This document shows positions 1-10,598 of a stretch of 64,000 nucleotides of DNA, piece after piece (within the stretch, counting starts at the first letter, position 1; each line of letters starts with the position of its first letter). The notes beneath the pieces are model-generated. The model saw only the letters and a program-made list of their open reading frames with translations. It searched no databases and had not been told where the DNA came from. A program made the position numbers and the translations under genes. The stretch is from Helicoverpa zea (lineage: Eukaryota > Arthropoda > Insecta > Lepidoptera > Noctuidae): positions 806,001 to 870,000 of the forward strand of contig NC_061462.1 of NCBI RefSeq assembly GCF_022581195.2, written 5' to 3'.

Positions 1-54
1 GCTAACCCACAGCGGGAGGGGTCATTTGATGATTTTTGCCATCGTTAAAAAAAA
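1..54 (+). mobile_element. 3' end of an R1-like LINE copy (rest lies left of the window)
   Basis: The first ~45 bases (GCTAACCCACAGCGGGAGGG and on to GATGATTTT) match the last bases of the complete LINE tail at 57124-57160 with few differences, and both run into an A-tract (here 47-54). Only the terminal 3' UTR and tail are visible. That a further element body lies upstream is inference. The bases just before the poly(A) differ (TGCCATCGTT here, ACGTCGAT there), so the two are separate copies. Confidence 0.85.
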
Positions 55-184
55 GGTAAATCTTTGGCAGATTTGGCCGATTGTTTTTGACAAGGAACCC
101 AAATGCCTCGTTAGTGGTAACTGATCTCGCTTACCGCACGTTACTTTGACCTACGAGTAGTACGCCTGACCTACCTCCCCTATG

Positions 185-476
185 TAGGGCTGCCATCTCG
201 AATTTCACCAAACCCGGACAAACATTAAAAAAACCCGGACATTTGGCGTAAATCGCATTTTTTCCCCGAAGGAGTACGATTTTTTTAAACAAAATAATAC
301 CTAATTTGTAATCCATTTACTATTAACACATACCTACTTAAATCCAATGAGGTGCTTCCTTACATGAAAAGTGTCCGGGTTTTCCCCGGACACTTCTTGA
401 AACCCCGCCCGGACGGCCCCCGGACGGCCTCCAAACGAGGACAAATCCGGGGAAACCCGGACGGATGGCAGCCCTA
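185..476. mobile_element. Non-autonomous hAT-type MITE, copy 1 (292 bp)
   Basis: The element begins TAGGGCTGCCATC and ends with the inverted form GATGGCAGCCCTA. It is flanked by a perfect 8-bp direct repeat CCCCTATG (177-184 and 477-484), the target-duplication length of the hAT superfamily. It has no coding capacity. Inside is a hairpin at 369-395 with arms AAGTGTCCGGG and CCCGGACACTT, and several CCCGGAC motifs. A second copy is at 38890-39140. The transposase source is not in the window. Confidence 0.9.
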
Positions 477-484
477 CCCCTATG

Positions 485-834
485 ACATCTCTGCTATCTT
501 TCCTTTCTCTGTGGTACAAATACACAATGTTCTAGGTACAAAGACATTTGATTATATTATCTTGGAAACCACGTGAGTGCCAGTCTCACACATATACTAA
601 AGGTAATTCTTGGAATCTGACCAGTATCCTATTACCATACTAAGAATTGAGTCGTATACGTGACATGTTCTTGAATAAACTGGTTTGTAGGTTTTAGCGT
701 GCAGACGTAACAATTGTGTATGTACTTACAAACAGATTTCGTGATTTCGTGAGAGAACATTTATCGGTTATTTTATAAAGAAAATTAATGTACTATTTTA
801 ACAGTATTATTTTATAAGAATACTATCTTAATCC
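485..834. other. Unassigned AT-rich DNA
   Basis: No coding sequence, RNA gene or convincing repeat end is seen here. Confidence 0.5.
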
Positions 835-920
835 AGTGGTTTCCCTACGTCCCGTTGGAACTCCGGAAACCTGGATTAAAAGTACCTATCTTTTAGCCCT
901 TTACTATAGATAGCTTACGT
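835..920 (-). repeat. Degenerate Helitron-like fragment
   Basis: Read on the minus strand, this stretch contains a form of the 'ggctactttttatccc ... gttcccacgggacg' block found near the 3' end of the complete Helitron-like unit at 45518-45701. Both termini are missing. The assignment rests on that short similarity only. Confidence 0.45.
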
Positions 921-1377
921 TTTTAAACGCCTTCAAAGTATAAAAAAATGTCCTATCAAACGAGCAATATAATGTAAGCTTTACAAACGACCTTTAAGCT
1001 CATCACCTCGTAGCTTCGCACAATGCTGGCATACCCTCAAGCACCCATTATTCGGCTAAAGAGCATGAACGAAGACATTTAATAACTGGGTCGGAAAATT
1101 CGACCTCGAAAAGTTGAAAAGGCGATTCCCGTCCCTCCGTATGGGCGATTTAGGGACATTTTTGAACAATATTCTTTGTTGACACGATGCCGCTTTGTAT
1201 CTGAACAGATGTACCGACAATCCAGTATTTGCATATTAATATATTTTTTTTGGGAAGCGTCAGGGGACTGACGTGTTATTATGGGATGTTTGAGTTTACT
1301 TTGATTTTCAATGGGTCACTATTAATCCTGCTAATGGAGAGTGTATGTGTGTATGTTTCTGTTTGTTACTCTTTGAC
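921..1377. other. Unassigned AT-rich DNA
   Basis: No gene or recognisable mobile element is seen. Confidence 0.5.
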
Positions 1378-2128
1378 AAAAAAACTTTTTTACAAAAAAA
1401 TATAACCGACTTCCCAAAACACTAAAAAGCAAAAAAAAAATTTTAGGTGCATCGGCCTAGAAGTCGGTGTCTAATGGATGTCCCACAGTTATTTTTGCCA
1501 CCGACTTCTAGTTAGTGTTTTGGGAAGTCGGTTATATTTTTTTGTAAAAAAGTTTTTTATTTTGAGCTTTTCAGTGAAACGAATAGGTCACTATCCACAT
1601 AACTGGAAAGTTCTCATTGATACGAAGAATATAAGCCCAAACACGAGGTAGTTTTCATTTTCAGTTATCGAGCTCCCTCGACCTTCTCTGGTCTCCATCA
1701 TCAAGTCAGCTCCAAACCTTCACTGTCGCAAAGGTCTCGTCAATACGAATAATATAAGCCCAAACACGCGGTAGTTTACAGACTCAGATGTCGAGTTCCC
1801 TCGACCTTCTCTGGTCTCCATCATCAGGTCAGCTCCAAACCTTCACTGTTGAATAGTGCTATCAGGCATACATATGAGTGTCAAGGTTGTACCCTATGTA
1901 TGCTTACAACTTTCGAAAGTTGCCCTCGATTTCTCAGGGTTTCCATCATCAGATCCTGATTTGATGACTATGGGACCAACTGGCAGCTATTCCGCGTCGA
2001 ATATAAAAAGAATCATGTAAATCGGTCTATAAACCTCGGAGTAATCGATGTACATACATAGAAAAAAAAAAAAAAAAACATACCGGCCGAATTGAGAACC
2101 TCCTCTTTTTTGGGAAGTCGGTTAAAAA
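1378..2128. repeat. Fold-back repeat with CCGACTTCCC ends and internal 124-bp duplication
   Basis: Arms of about 46 bp (about 1380-1425 and 1511-1558) read AACCGACTTCCCAAAACACT in opposite orientations, and an inner pair (CTAGAAGTCGGTG / CACCGACTTCTAG) extends the fold-back. The block continues through two tandem units about 124 bp apart (ATAAGCCCAAACACG at 1631 and 1754), then a 'tttctcagggtttccatcatcagatcctg' segment, and closes with TTTTTTGGGAAGTCGGTTA at 2106-2125. The unit reappears in inverted orientation at about 42120-42690 and directly at 43020-43290. It matches a repeat recognised from moth genomes, but I cannot name its superfamily. Confidence 0.7.
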
Positions 2129-2566
2129 TCCTAGTAAATGGGTTTTGTTTCGCGATAGCAAACAGGCAACTTTTTATCTATTTACAAGAAATACTTCTCT
2201 CGGAATTACATCATATACCTACTTATGTAACTTTCTTTATTTATCAACACGGTAATGTGAGAGCAGGTATACGCCTCTCATTATCACACTGTCTATTACT
2301 GTGCTATGTTTAATTGGAGGTCGATGACAGTAAATGAATAATAATGATATTACTCCCAGCTGGGTTGTACAGCAATTACTATAATGTCACCACGAGAGAT
2401 AAGAGCAATATATTGTTACGTGATTGCAAATTGCCGCTGACAGTTAACTGAGTGTAATATTATGTAGAACGAACACAATTCTCGAATTTAGTTCCAAATT
2501 CAATTTTGTGATCAGCAAGCTTACGGGCTCTTTTTAAAATTTACTAAATAGGTAAGTAGATACCTC
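2129..2566. other. Unassigned AT-rich DNA
   Basis: Nothing beyond short chance ORFs is seen. Confidence 0.5.
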
Positions 2567-2749
2567 AGAGTTTTAGTAGGCTGATAGTTTGTTTGGACTC
2601 TTAAATCAGTATGGAGATGAGTGGTAGTAGATACGCACATTACTAAAATCAAGTATTTAGCCGGTATCAAAACGACTGGAATCTGTGATTGGAGTCAATT
2701 AAAAAATCGGGTCAGCTGTCGGCTAACTATTTAGTGTGCATCGTGCGGG
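2567..2749 (-). mobile_element. TIR repeat family H, copy 1, without MITE B
   Basis: The ends are related inverted sequences, TTTAGTAGGCTGATAGTTT at the left and CTAACTATTTAGTGTGCATC then GTGCGGG at the right. Reverse-complemented, it aligns with the H sequence that surrounds MITE B at 19745-20142: the shared blocks include CTAAATAGTT, GCCGACAG, AATGTGCGTA, ACTAC and GAGTCCAAACAAACTATC. In this copy the site where MITE B sits in the others is empty (GATACCGG on the minus strand). Superfamily unknown. Confidence 0.65.
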
Positions 2750-4455
2750 TATTTTAAATAGGTTTTAGACTTGGTTAAATCAACTGAGTATGAATTCTAG
2801 TACACCTATTGACATACAAAAAACAGCGATATAATTCCAAAGCATTATTCGCAATGATTTATCAATATCCTGAACAACACAATAACCGGCGCGTTTGAAC
2901 TGTCTCACAACAATTTGTTCGTATTTCCGACACGAGAACGCTCAGTATCAAATATCTATTATACAGGGCAAGTAGTTTTATTCCATATTATTGGTATTTC
3001 CATTAGAGCATTGCTCTTTGTTTATTTACAAAAAATATTATTGATATCGATGTGTGATGGATTTTTCTGCACTGCTAAACATAGGTGAGAAATGAGATCA
3101 ATAGGAAGAAGCATTATCTTTATTTAATTAAAAAGATGAATAAATTAAAAAAAAAAAAAAAAAGAGAAACGAAGTTGTTTATTTCTAAAAAAAAAACGAA
3201 ATAAATTCGCTTTCCTGATTTTCTTCTCCATCTAAAAAAGCACCGAGAACTACTTATGCATTTTGAAAGTTTTATTTTTTTAAGTAATGACTTCATTTTA
3301 TTTGCACAGTACCACTCAAAGTTCAGAAGAACTTGCTCGCAAGCAATTCTCTAAAGAAAACAACCAAAGGTTAATTTGTAGTAACCTTTACTTTCAACCT
3401 AATATTTTATATATCTACTATAATAAATCTTAAACTAGCTCTGTCTTTCAGTTTTATATTTTTACGCAAACCTTAAGAACCGATCAAGCCAAATTATGGC
3501 CAACTAATTTATTTAAATCTTGTCGGTTGATTTAACCGTAACATTATAATAACTTGTTTTATCATTTAAACTATATTTCATTCAAAAAAGTCATAAGCAT
3601 GAAAAACAATATCGTGTCTGACTAACGATTCGATATTATAACACAATCGATATAATTTCGTTAGGTAACATCGCTATAACTATCACGGACAAACTATCAG
3701 GACAGAACTATAGTCTATCAATAAACTCTTATTAAAATATCGTCGAGAAAACAATACAGGCGCTCCTAGTTTTCTCGATATTTCGTAAACAATTGATCGA
3801 GTGCCGAGTATTCTATTAGCTCGCTTTTGTTCTACGCCCGGCGGACCGTGGCTGAGTGAAAAACGGGACTCTCAACTCTCAACCTGGCTCTGTTTTTAAC
3901 CTGTTAAATAATAATACTGGTTTCAAGTTCTTTGTTTTGTATTTTGGTGAATGTTTTCAGGTATTTGAGTGCTATTTATGAAATATTTTGGGGTTTTTTG
4001 GACGCATTTACGTTTAAAAATAAGTCCTATAGGCAACGCAGGCAAGGAGGTCTTATTAAATCAACTTTTCCTCCATTCTAGTCTCCTTTTTTTTCTAAAT
4101 ATATGACATCCGCAAAAAGTAATTTTTATTTCTTGATATTCGCACCTACCTTACAAGTCCCTAAATACAGTTTTTAAAGCCATTTATTTAGATCCCTGAA
4201 GGTTATATATAAAGCTTTCGCGATATTTTAAAGTCTCAATTAGATAAGCAGGAAAAATATTTATTTAACCAAGTAGTCAACGAGGCGTTAATGTTGAAAT
4301 ATCAATTTTAATGTTATTTTAATGGCCAGGGGACTGACTGCTTACAATAGCTCAATGTTATGAGGTTGGGAAGTTGGTAATGATTGAGTATAATTGTTGT
4401 AAGATAATGTTTAAGTACTTCTTAATAAGGGAGCGAAAGACATTTTTTTTTCTTA
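2750..4455. other. Unassigned AT-rich DNA
   Basis: Holds poly(A) tracts near 3147-3190, a possible fragment of a Helitron-like 5' end near 3415-3480 (TATAATAAATCTTAAACTAG followed by CTCTGTCTTTCAG), and a short GC-richer patch at 3830-3900. No gene is supported. Confidence 0.5.
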
Positions 4456-5230
4456 GTCTATACATATAATAAATCTGTAAAAAAACTGTGTCTGTACATT
4501 GAATATATTAAAAAAATAATAATTGGGTGGGGTTTAGGAACAGTAATGGAGCACAAATCCAAAAAAAAAATTCTGTCTGTATGTCTGTTTGTTTGTACAC
4601 GCTAATCTTCCGAACTACTGAACGGATTTCAATGATTTTTTCTTTGTTGTATTAGTATTAGGCCTGGTCAACATATAGGCTATAATTTATCTTCGAAACT
4701 TGAAGACCTGATGCAGAACTCCAACAGACCAATAAAACTATAAGAGATACAAATATGGTGCCGTGGCAAAAATTGTTTCATTTGATGAGCATTTTTAGCT
4801 CAGATAATAAATTTTAAGATCTGGAACACCTGATGTGGAACCCCAAGAGCCCAGCTTCTCTGTACCATATACAGGTATGCCGTTTTAGCAAAAGTTGTTC
4901 ACTTTCTATTGACTTATACAAATTGAAGATCTAAAACACCTGATGTGGAACTCCAGGGGCCCAGCTAGACTATAGCATATAGAGGTATAACGTTTTAACA
5001 AAAGTTGTTCAATCTGATAAGCACTCTCTGTTGACTTATAAAAATTGAAGATGTAAAACACCTGATGTGGAACTCCAGGAGCCCTGCTAGACTATATGAA
5101 GCATATGAAGATATGACGTTTTAGCAAAAGTGGTTCAATCTGATAAGCACTCTCTATTGACGTATAAACATCGAAGATCTGGAACACCTGATGTGGAACT
5201 TCAAGAGCAATACTACACTTGAAATGTACA
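4456..5230 (+). repeat. Helitron-like repeat unit with five ~120-bp tandem units
   Basis: It opens with TCTATACATATAATAAATCT, shared with 27565, followed by TGTACATTGAA. Inside, CCTGATGTGGAACTCCA-type blocks start at 4707, 4829, 4939, 5061 and 5187, giving a tandem array of about 120-bp units with a shared AGCAAAAGTTGTTCA segment. Non-autonomous Helitrons often carry central tandem arrays. The 5' TC start fits, but I could not fix a CTRR 3' end, so the class is tentative. Confidence 0.6.
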
Positions 5231-5471
5231 GAAATGAATGTTATGAAATAGGTATGGTGAATCAAAAAAAGTAATTAGTCCGTCTTTTAGATAACCCTAA
5301 AATAATGGACACGTATTTTTCTTTTCTCTCTCTCACAAACAAATAATAACGAAGATACAACAACGCTTGAATTTCGTGTTAAGTCACTGCTTAGTACAAA
5401 TTTTACATACCTAGACGTGGCGTCACGAACCCCCACTCTCCGACTTTGTTGTGTTATATCTCATTATTATT
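5231..5471. other. Unassigned, possibly repeat-derived
   Basis: The piece ACGTGGCGTCACGAAC followed by CCGACTTTGTTG resembles sequence I associate with dispersed moth repeats, but no ends can be drawn. It finishes in the left copy of a 17-bp direct repeat (TATATCTCATTATTATT, 5455-5471). Confidence 0.4.
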
Positions 5472-6134
5472 TTGTATGTCTCTTCCAGACCTCCGGACTA
5501 CAGAGTTCCGAATTTTTGGGAGGCAAACGTGGGGCCGAAGCCAACACGCTGAAGCCCTTTTGAGACAACTTAAATGAAATGGTGACACAAAACCGACGAT
5601 TATCCCTTTATACACTATAGAAATGAACCCAAGGACAATCCCCGGTGGACGTCGTTAAAAAAAAGACAATCCCCGGTTCTGTGCTAAACTATTGCTAACT
5701 ATGGAGGAAAACTACTTGGGCTATTGTGATGGGATGTTAGTGGATGACAATGTATTAGGTACATGTAAAAACGGCAGGTGGAGACTCGCCGCCTCACTTA
5801 CTGGGCCCCCAGGAACCAGTCACTGAATAGCAACAAGAGGGCAACAGGGACATGAGCGGCTGAAGGGTGAGGATACCTCGGTGGACTTTAAACGCAGATT
5901 ACGCGCTCCCTGTGCTTACCATGAGGCACCTACCCTCAGCAAGGCTACTAATCCTGCTCTAGCGACTCCACTCTGGACGGCCAAGCCAAGCCAGAGGCGT
6001 GAGACCTTCCCCCGTCATGGGTCACTCCGACCGGCCGGAGATGGGGGACAGTATACACTCCCTGGAGAACTCAGTATATATAGCCCCGCGGGGTCGCTAC
6101 TCCCCGTCATCAGCCTCAGATGTCCTGCGGTGCC
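5472..6134 (+). mobile_element. GC-richer insertion flanked by a 17-bp direct repeat (probable retroelement 3' portion)
   Basis: This 663-bp block is clearly GC-richer than its surroundings and lies exactly between two copies of TATATCTCATTATTATT (5455-5471 and 6135-6151). A long perfect direct repeat is the usual trace of target-primed insertion of a truncated LINE or a processed sequence. No reading frame with recognisable domains is present and there is no poly(A) tail. It contains CAATCCCCGG twice (5637 and 5668). An alternative is that the repeats belong to the element, because related family sequence follows downstream. Confidence 0.5.
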
Positions 6135-6164
6135 TATATCTCATTATTATTGTCGTTATTATCT

Positions 6165-6390
6165 CAAGAGCCTTTGTCCCAATTATGTTAGGATCGACTT
6201 CCAGTCACGATGCAACTGAGTACCAGTGTTTTACAAGGAGCGACTGCCTATCTGACCTCCACAACCCGGTTACCCGCTCAACCTAACACCCCTTGGTAAG
6301 ACTTACTGGCTTCTGACTACCCATAACGACTGCCAAGAATGTTCAATGACAGTCGGAACCTACAGTTTAACATCCCCTCCAAATAACGGT
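6165..6390 (+). repeat. GTCGGCTTCCAG-family repeat, copy
   Basis: Carries the diagnostic string of blocks: CCCAATTATGTTAGGATCG, GACTTCCAGTC, GTGTTTTACAAGGAGCGACT, GCCTATCTGACCTCC, GGTAAGACTTACTGGCTTC and CGACTGCCAAGAATGTTCAA. The same order recurs at 29920-30160 and 46655-46880, with fragments at 10796-10885 (-), 21170-21240, 22310-22375 and 57705-57845 (-). It is a common interspersed moth repeat; its mechanism is not evident from the sequence. Confidence 0.75.
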
Positions 6391-6449
6391 CATTGGTATC
6401 CAAAATATACGTAGAAAGTACATACGAACTTAGAAAAGTTGCATTGGCA

Positions 6450-6540
6450 GGCACTTGCCAGACCTGGAATCAAAGACGCACGCTCATACTTGAGAGATTG
6501 GTTCTCTACCCACTAAACCACGAATTCCACTAAGTCACCA
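6450..6540 (-). repeat. tRNA-like SINE remnant
   Basis: On the minus strand there is an A-box-like TGGTTTAGTGG followed by a B-box-like TTTGATTCCAGG, at the spacing of a tRNA-derived pol III promoter. The B box has lost the canonical GGTTCGA. Flanks do not form a tRNA acceptor stem, so this is a decayed SINE head, not a tRNA gene. Confidence 0.5.
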
Positions 6541-6629
6541 CGACTTTGTCATCTATTCAATATTTTTTTACGTTATATATTGTTATAAGTGTAATATTTT
6601 TGCCACACACAACTTAAATGCGGACTAAT

Positions 6630-7909
6630 TACCCATGTAGCATTTTGTTCCATTTAAGAGTACACATTTAGTTCCAAGGTGAACTTAAAGCATTACTACA
6701 GTTCACTCGTGATGTATTAGCTGCATTATTGCAATTAATTACACCTATACTTGTCTAAGGGACTTATAGGAGTGTAGAGTAATACTTTTATACGACTATG
6801 GGTGTTATAATACTCTAACAACTATTCTTTAGTCAGCTTTCTGACTAAGAGCATTATAGGAGGGTAGAGATACGGCAACCGCTGTTTAACGGCCTACTTG
6901 TTCGATCTTGTAGAGCTAGCATTTTAATAGAACACTTCTGGTCTTTTATAAAGCCAAAGGCTGTTATGTTTATTTGTTTTAGACTATTATACAGCCAGTA
7001 GCTGTATTAGGACTTGTTTGTGATACTTAAAATAACCTTTTTTTACTATCTGTACAGAAGTGTTTAAATGATTCACATGTGGACTGTAGGCTGCTTAGAA
7101 GGACTATAAGAGTTCACATAGCCGTATTTCATTTCCACCATTTTGTTCTACGTAACCTAAAATGTTTACCAAATAAATCTACAAGATTAATGCAGATTTA
7201 TCACAAAATACGCAGATAGAGCGAATAAGTTTTGGTTTCATGTTAAAATTAATTACCGTAGTATAATTATAATGCCAACAAAATATCAAAAACTGGAAAT
7301 GTAAATTTTCCTCTCAGCCAGTTTTAAATATTTCAAAATGAATAAAGCGTTTTTACAGAGGCGCGTGAAAATTTTAGTTGTCAATATGTATACATTTCAC
7401 GATAAAGTTGCATTCCCATGGCATTAACATGATATAGTATATAAAACAGGTACCATGCGTGTTTATTATAATAATAATCCGCCGGAGTTAGTTTGCCCCG
7501 AATCCGCGCACTCCGTACAATTGTCAAACTAATATATTAAAATGTAGAAATAATTTAGGACACAAGTGAATTTAAGGTAGCTTACTGGAGTACTTTTGTC
7601 CGATTTTAACTGTGAAAGCTGTGTATTTAGCCACTTATTACACATATGTACGTTGCATGGTTCATAGCCGTTCCATATAGTGCCGTAAGTCAGCCTTAAG
7701 TCCGATGTTACTACTTAAACTGCTATTATAATGCTATTATACTTCTAATGTACAGCCATAGTGAACTTAAGGCTGTCTAATTTGTGCCCAAACTGGTTCA
7801 ATAAAAGCATTATAGCAAGCTATACAGCTCATATACAGCTGACATACACAGCTTGTAGAGTACATGTGAACGACTAGACATCTTATATAGAACCCTGAAT
7901 GCTACTTGG
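6630..7909. mobile_element. Possible 1.3-kb non-autonomous TIR element
   Basis: The left end TACCCATGTAGCATT is mirrored by AATGCTACTTGGGTA at the right end. The interior is unusually rich in ACAGC/GCTGT words and holds near-duplicate phrases (ATAGGAGTGTAGAG and ATAGGAGGGTAGAG; GCATTATAG more than once). There is no coding capacity, and I could not find a convincing target duplication. The inverted ends are short and imperfect, so this is a moderate call. Confidence 0.4.
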
Positions 7910-7916
7910 GTAGAAT

Positions 7917-8035
7917 CACTACTTTTATCCCTATGGTCACGTCTATTGCGACTATTCAGATCTTTGATTTTGCTGACCCCATAGTCGCTGGCATAAGGGA
8001 CAGGATCCGCGTACGAAGTCGCGGGCAGAAGCTAG
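7917..8035 (+). mobile_element. Helitron-like 3' fragment ending CTAG
   Basis: Ends GTCGCGGGCAGAAGCTAG followed by T, like the complete unit at 45518-45701, and contains 'acttttatccc' and 'gggacaggatccgcg' segments in the expected order. The 5' half is absent. Confidence 0.6.
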
Positions 8036-8845
8036 TTTTACAATAAAATGACTGACCTATCGAGTTGAACTTTAGTGTGGAGATAGACGGAAACCGGGAA
8101 ATATATAAGCAGGTGTATATTGGTATATAATATTAGCTATACTTGCGGGATACAGGTGATAAACATGCCGCAATATCAAAACTGATTTAAATTTAAATTC
8201 CTAGTTAATAAAATCATATAGTAACTCTACCATTTTATTTACTGTACCGAGTAAACAATATTCATCAAAGTTGTTAATCAATAATCTGATAATTAAAATA
8301 CAGCTCTAATTGGCTTTCGCAAACAATCACAATACTAGCCCATTAATCTTTATTGATGCAAAATATCATTTGTTTCTCAATTTTCCAATAGAATAAACAA
8401 TCAATTAAACAATAGCATTCATTATCGAAGCTGGGACACGTTTAGACACACAGTCAGACCAAATTCACAAACAATTAGAACTTAGCTTAAACACGTATAC
8501 AACATAGAAGTTTGTCAGACTCACTGGAGTTGCATCAGAACTATCAAATTGAGTTTAGTCGTAAATTGGACAACGGAATGAAGATACGGAGCCGTGACTC
8601 CCTTTAGGATAACAGGAAGATAAGACACAGAAGGCGCACTAGAAAAAATGCTTAAGAAACAATGTGTGAAGGGAGAAAACCTTTCGTAAATGATTAGGCA
8701 AGATGTTTTATTTCATGGAAGTGAACTGTAATTGTGTGAGTGTGAATGTAAGTACGTGCACATTGTTTTTGTAGGTGTAAGTTCGGGAGCGCTCGGTAAT
8801 GGCGAAGTAATAAAACAAAAAGTGTATGTTTTACATACATATACA
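8036..8845. other. Unassigned AT-rich DNA
   Basis: No gene is seen. A short TACATA/CACA-rich simple repeat at about 8826-8856 leads into the next element. Confidence 0.5.
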
Positions 8846-8967
8846 TACACACACAAGGGCGGATCCAGCTTCGGCACCAGGGGGGGGTCACAAAGTCGTG
8901 GTCAAGTCACAAAAAATATTATATTGTAGCGTATAGATCTGTTAATATTAAAAGTAGTAGTATAAAT

Positions 8968-10598
8968 ACAATAAGCGCGATCGTAGCGAGCTCGAAATTT
9001 TTACGAATGTGAAGAAAAGTGTTTTCATGTAGAAAATGGCCCGAGCAGAGTGAGCGCAATTTCTCGTATTTATACTACACACACGTGTCAAACAAAAAAG
9101 CGCGAGCGAAGCGAGCGCGAAAATTTTTGTTCAGGTCGAGGACTAAGGTTAAAAAAGTGTTTTTATGTAGAAAATGGTCCGAGCTGAGCGAACGCGATTT
9201 CTTGGACAGAATCACAGATGTGAAATTGAAAAAGCGCGAGCGAAGCGAGCGCGAAAATTTTTTTTCAGTTCGAGGACTAAAAGTAGATGAAAACGCTTTC
9301 TTGCTGTATAACAAATAGACAGCACAAATACAAGAAAGTGCGATCATAGCAAGCGCGAGAATTTTTTCAGGTTGAAGACTAAACGTTTGAAAAGTATTGT
9401 GTACGTAGAAAAGGGCGCGTACGTTTTTTTTATTGCAGCAACAGTAAAACATTTTCTGTGAAAACTTCAATTGTCTTACTATTGGTAAGGGTTCATGAGA
9501 TCAGGGCCGTCTCTAGCTCATGTAGCGCCTCGGTGCAATCATCACCCAAGCGCCACTAATGTATCTATTGAAAGATTTTGAGTAGTACATACAATATGTA
9601 CTACTCAAAATCAAAAGGAATATAAATAAGAACGTTCGAACGAAAGTCACTTTTTTGGTAGGTAAAGGACTTATAAAAATGTTTCCGAATCATTGTAGGC
9701 TCAAACTGTTGGCCAGATTTAAGTTATGAAAGTCGAGACAGGACTACGTTATGGCGCGACGATGAGCGCGAGCGAAGCGAGCGCGCAAATTTTTTTAATT
9801 TTGGGACACAAAAAGTTCATAAGTTTTAAAAAGCGCTGTAAAGTAACAAGCAGTCGGAAGCGCAAACTGTTTTGTTTTTGAGGACTCCATTAATATTTTT
9901 TTTTGTTATATTTGACTTATGAAGTTATGAAAGCAAGGTATATATGATATTGCGCGAGCGAAGCGAGCGCGAAATTTTTTGAACCTACGACACAAAAGCA
10001 CCTGATTAAATACATTGTAAAGCAACAAGTAGCCGCGAGCGCAGCGAGCGCGAACTTTTTTGAATTATTTGTTTGAAGACTCACAAATCAGACTGGGAAT
10101 TACGTACAAATAAAAAGGAACCGTGATTAGAGAGAGTGCCATTTGTGTTCGTTGATTCGGTGCGTCATTAAAAATAATAAATAATCAGAAATACAGTACA
10201 GACATAGTCATTTACTCGCGAGCGTAGCGAGCTAGAATTTTTTCACTTAGTTGGAGGATGTTAAAAGTTAAAAATAATCAAAATGATCGATCCAACAAAG
10301 CGAAGGCGACTTTTTTGTCAGTATCATGATACAATGTGGAACTTCCTTATCGAACGGGTGTAATTTCTTCGAAATTTCCTGGTGGTGGGGCGTCCCGCGG
10401 CGCCCCTGAGACCGAGGCGCCCGGGTTATTCGCACACCCTGCACCATAGGTTAAGACGGCCCTGCATGAGATACAGCATGTAATGTAGACAACCCGGACA
10501 GCGGATTCTTAGTAACAGGATCCCGTTTTCTCCTTTTGGGTACGGATAAAGAGTAAATAAAGAATAGAGAGTGAGCGTTGCGAGCACGAATTCTTCAG
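8968..10598 (+). repeat. Array of about a dozen GCGAGCGAAGCGAGC(GC) motifs
   Basis: Good copies lie near 9101, 9231, 9764, 9953 and 10034. Weaker ones are near 8975, 9043, 9180, 9338, 10217 and 10569. Most are directly followed by GAAATTTTT-like A/T runs. Spacing is irregular (about 60-250 bp). The motif occurs in both the outer element and the nested hAT element. Repeated subterminal motifs can be transposase-binding sites, but that role here is inference. Confidence 0.7.
9502..10464. mobile_element. Nested non-autonomous hAT element (963 bp)
   Basis: Begins CAGGGCCGTCT and ends AGACGGCCCTG. It is flanked by a perfect 8-bp direct repeat CATGAGAT (9494-9501 and 10465-10472), diagnostic of hAT-type insertion. 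The right end holds a GC-rich block (10380-10440) with GAGACCGAGGCGCC, and the left end has GCGCCTCGGTGCAA as its inverted counterpart, so imperfect inverted repeats extend inward. A perfect hairpin with 18-bp arms and a 3-nt loop lies at 9574-9612. No transposase is present. Confidence 0.88.

Noticed and set aside
5881..6286. ORFs of 112 and 95 codons in the GC-richer block
   Set aside because: No domain, no start context and overlap with repeat sequence; more likely chance ORFs in a retroelement fragment.
9019..9470. ORFs of 99 and 131 codons on opposite strands
   Set aside because: They arise from the GCGAGCGAAGCGAGC motif array (repeated KKARAKRARKFLF-like peptides) inside a non-coding element.
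8968..10598. GCGAGCGAAGCGAGC motifs as bacterial contamination
   Set aside because: The motif looks bacterial in isolation, but it lies within eukaryotic-type transposons with clean target duplications and AT-rich insect flanks.
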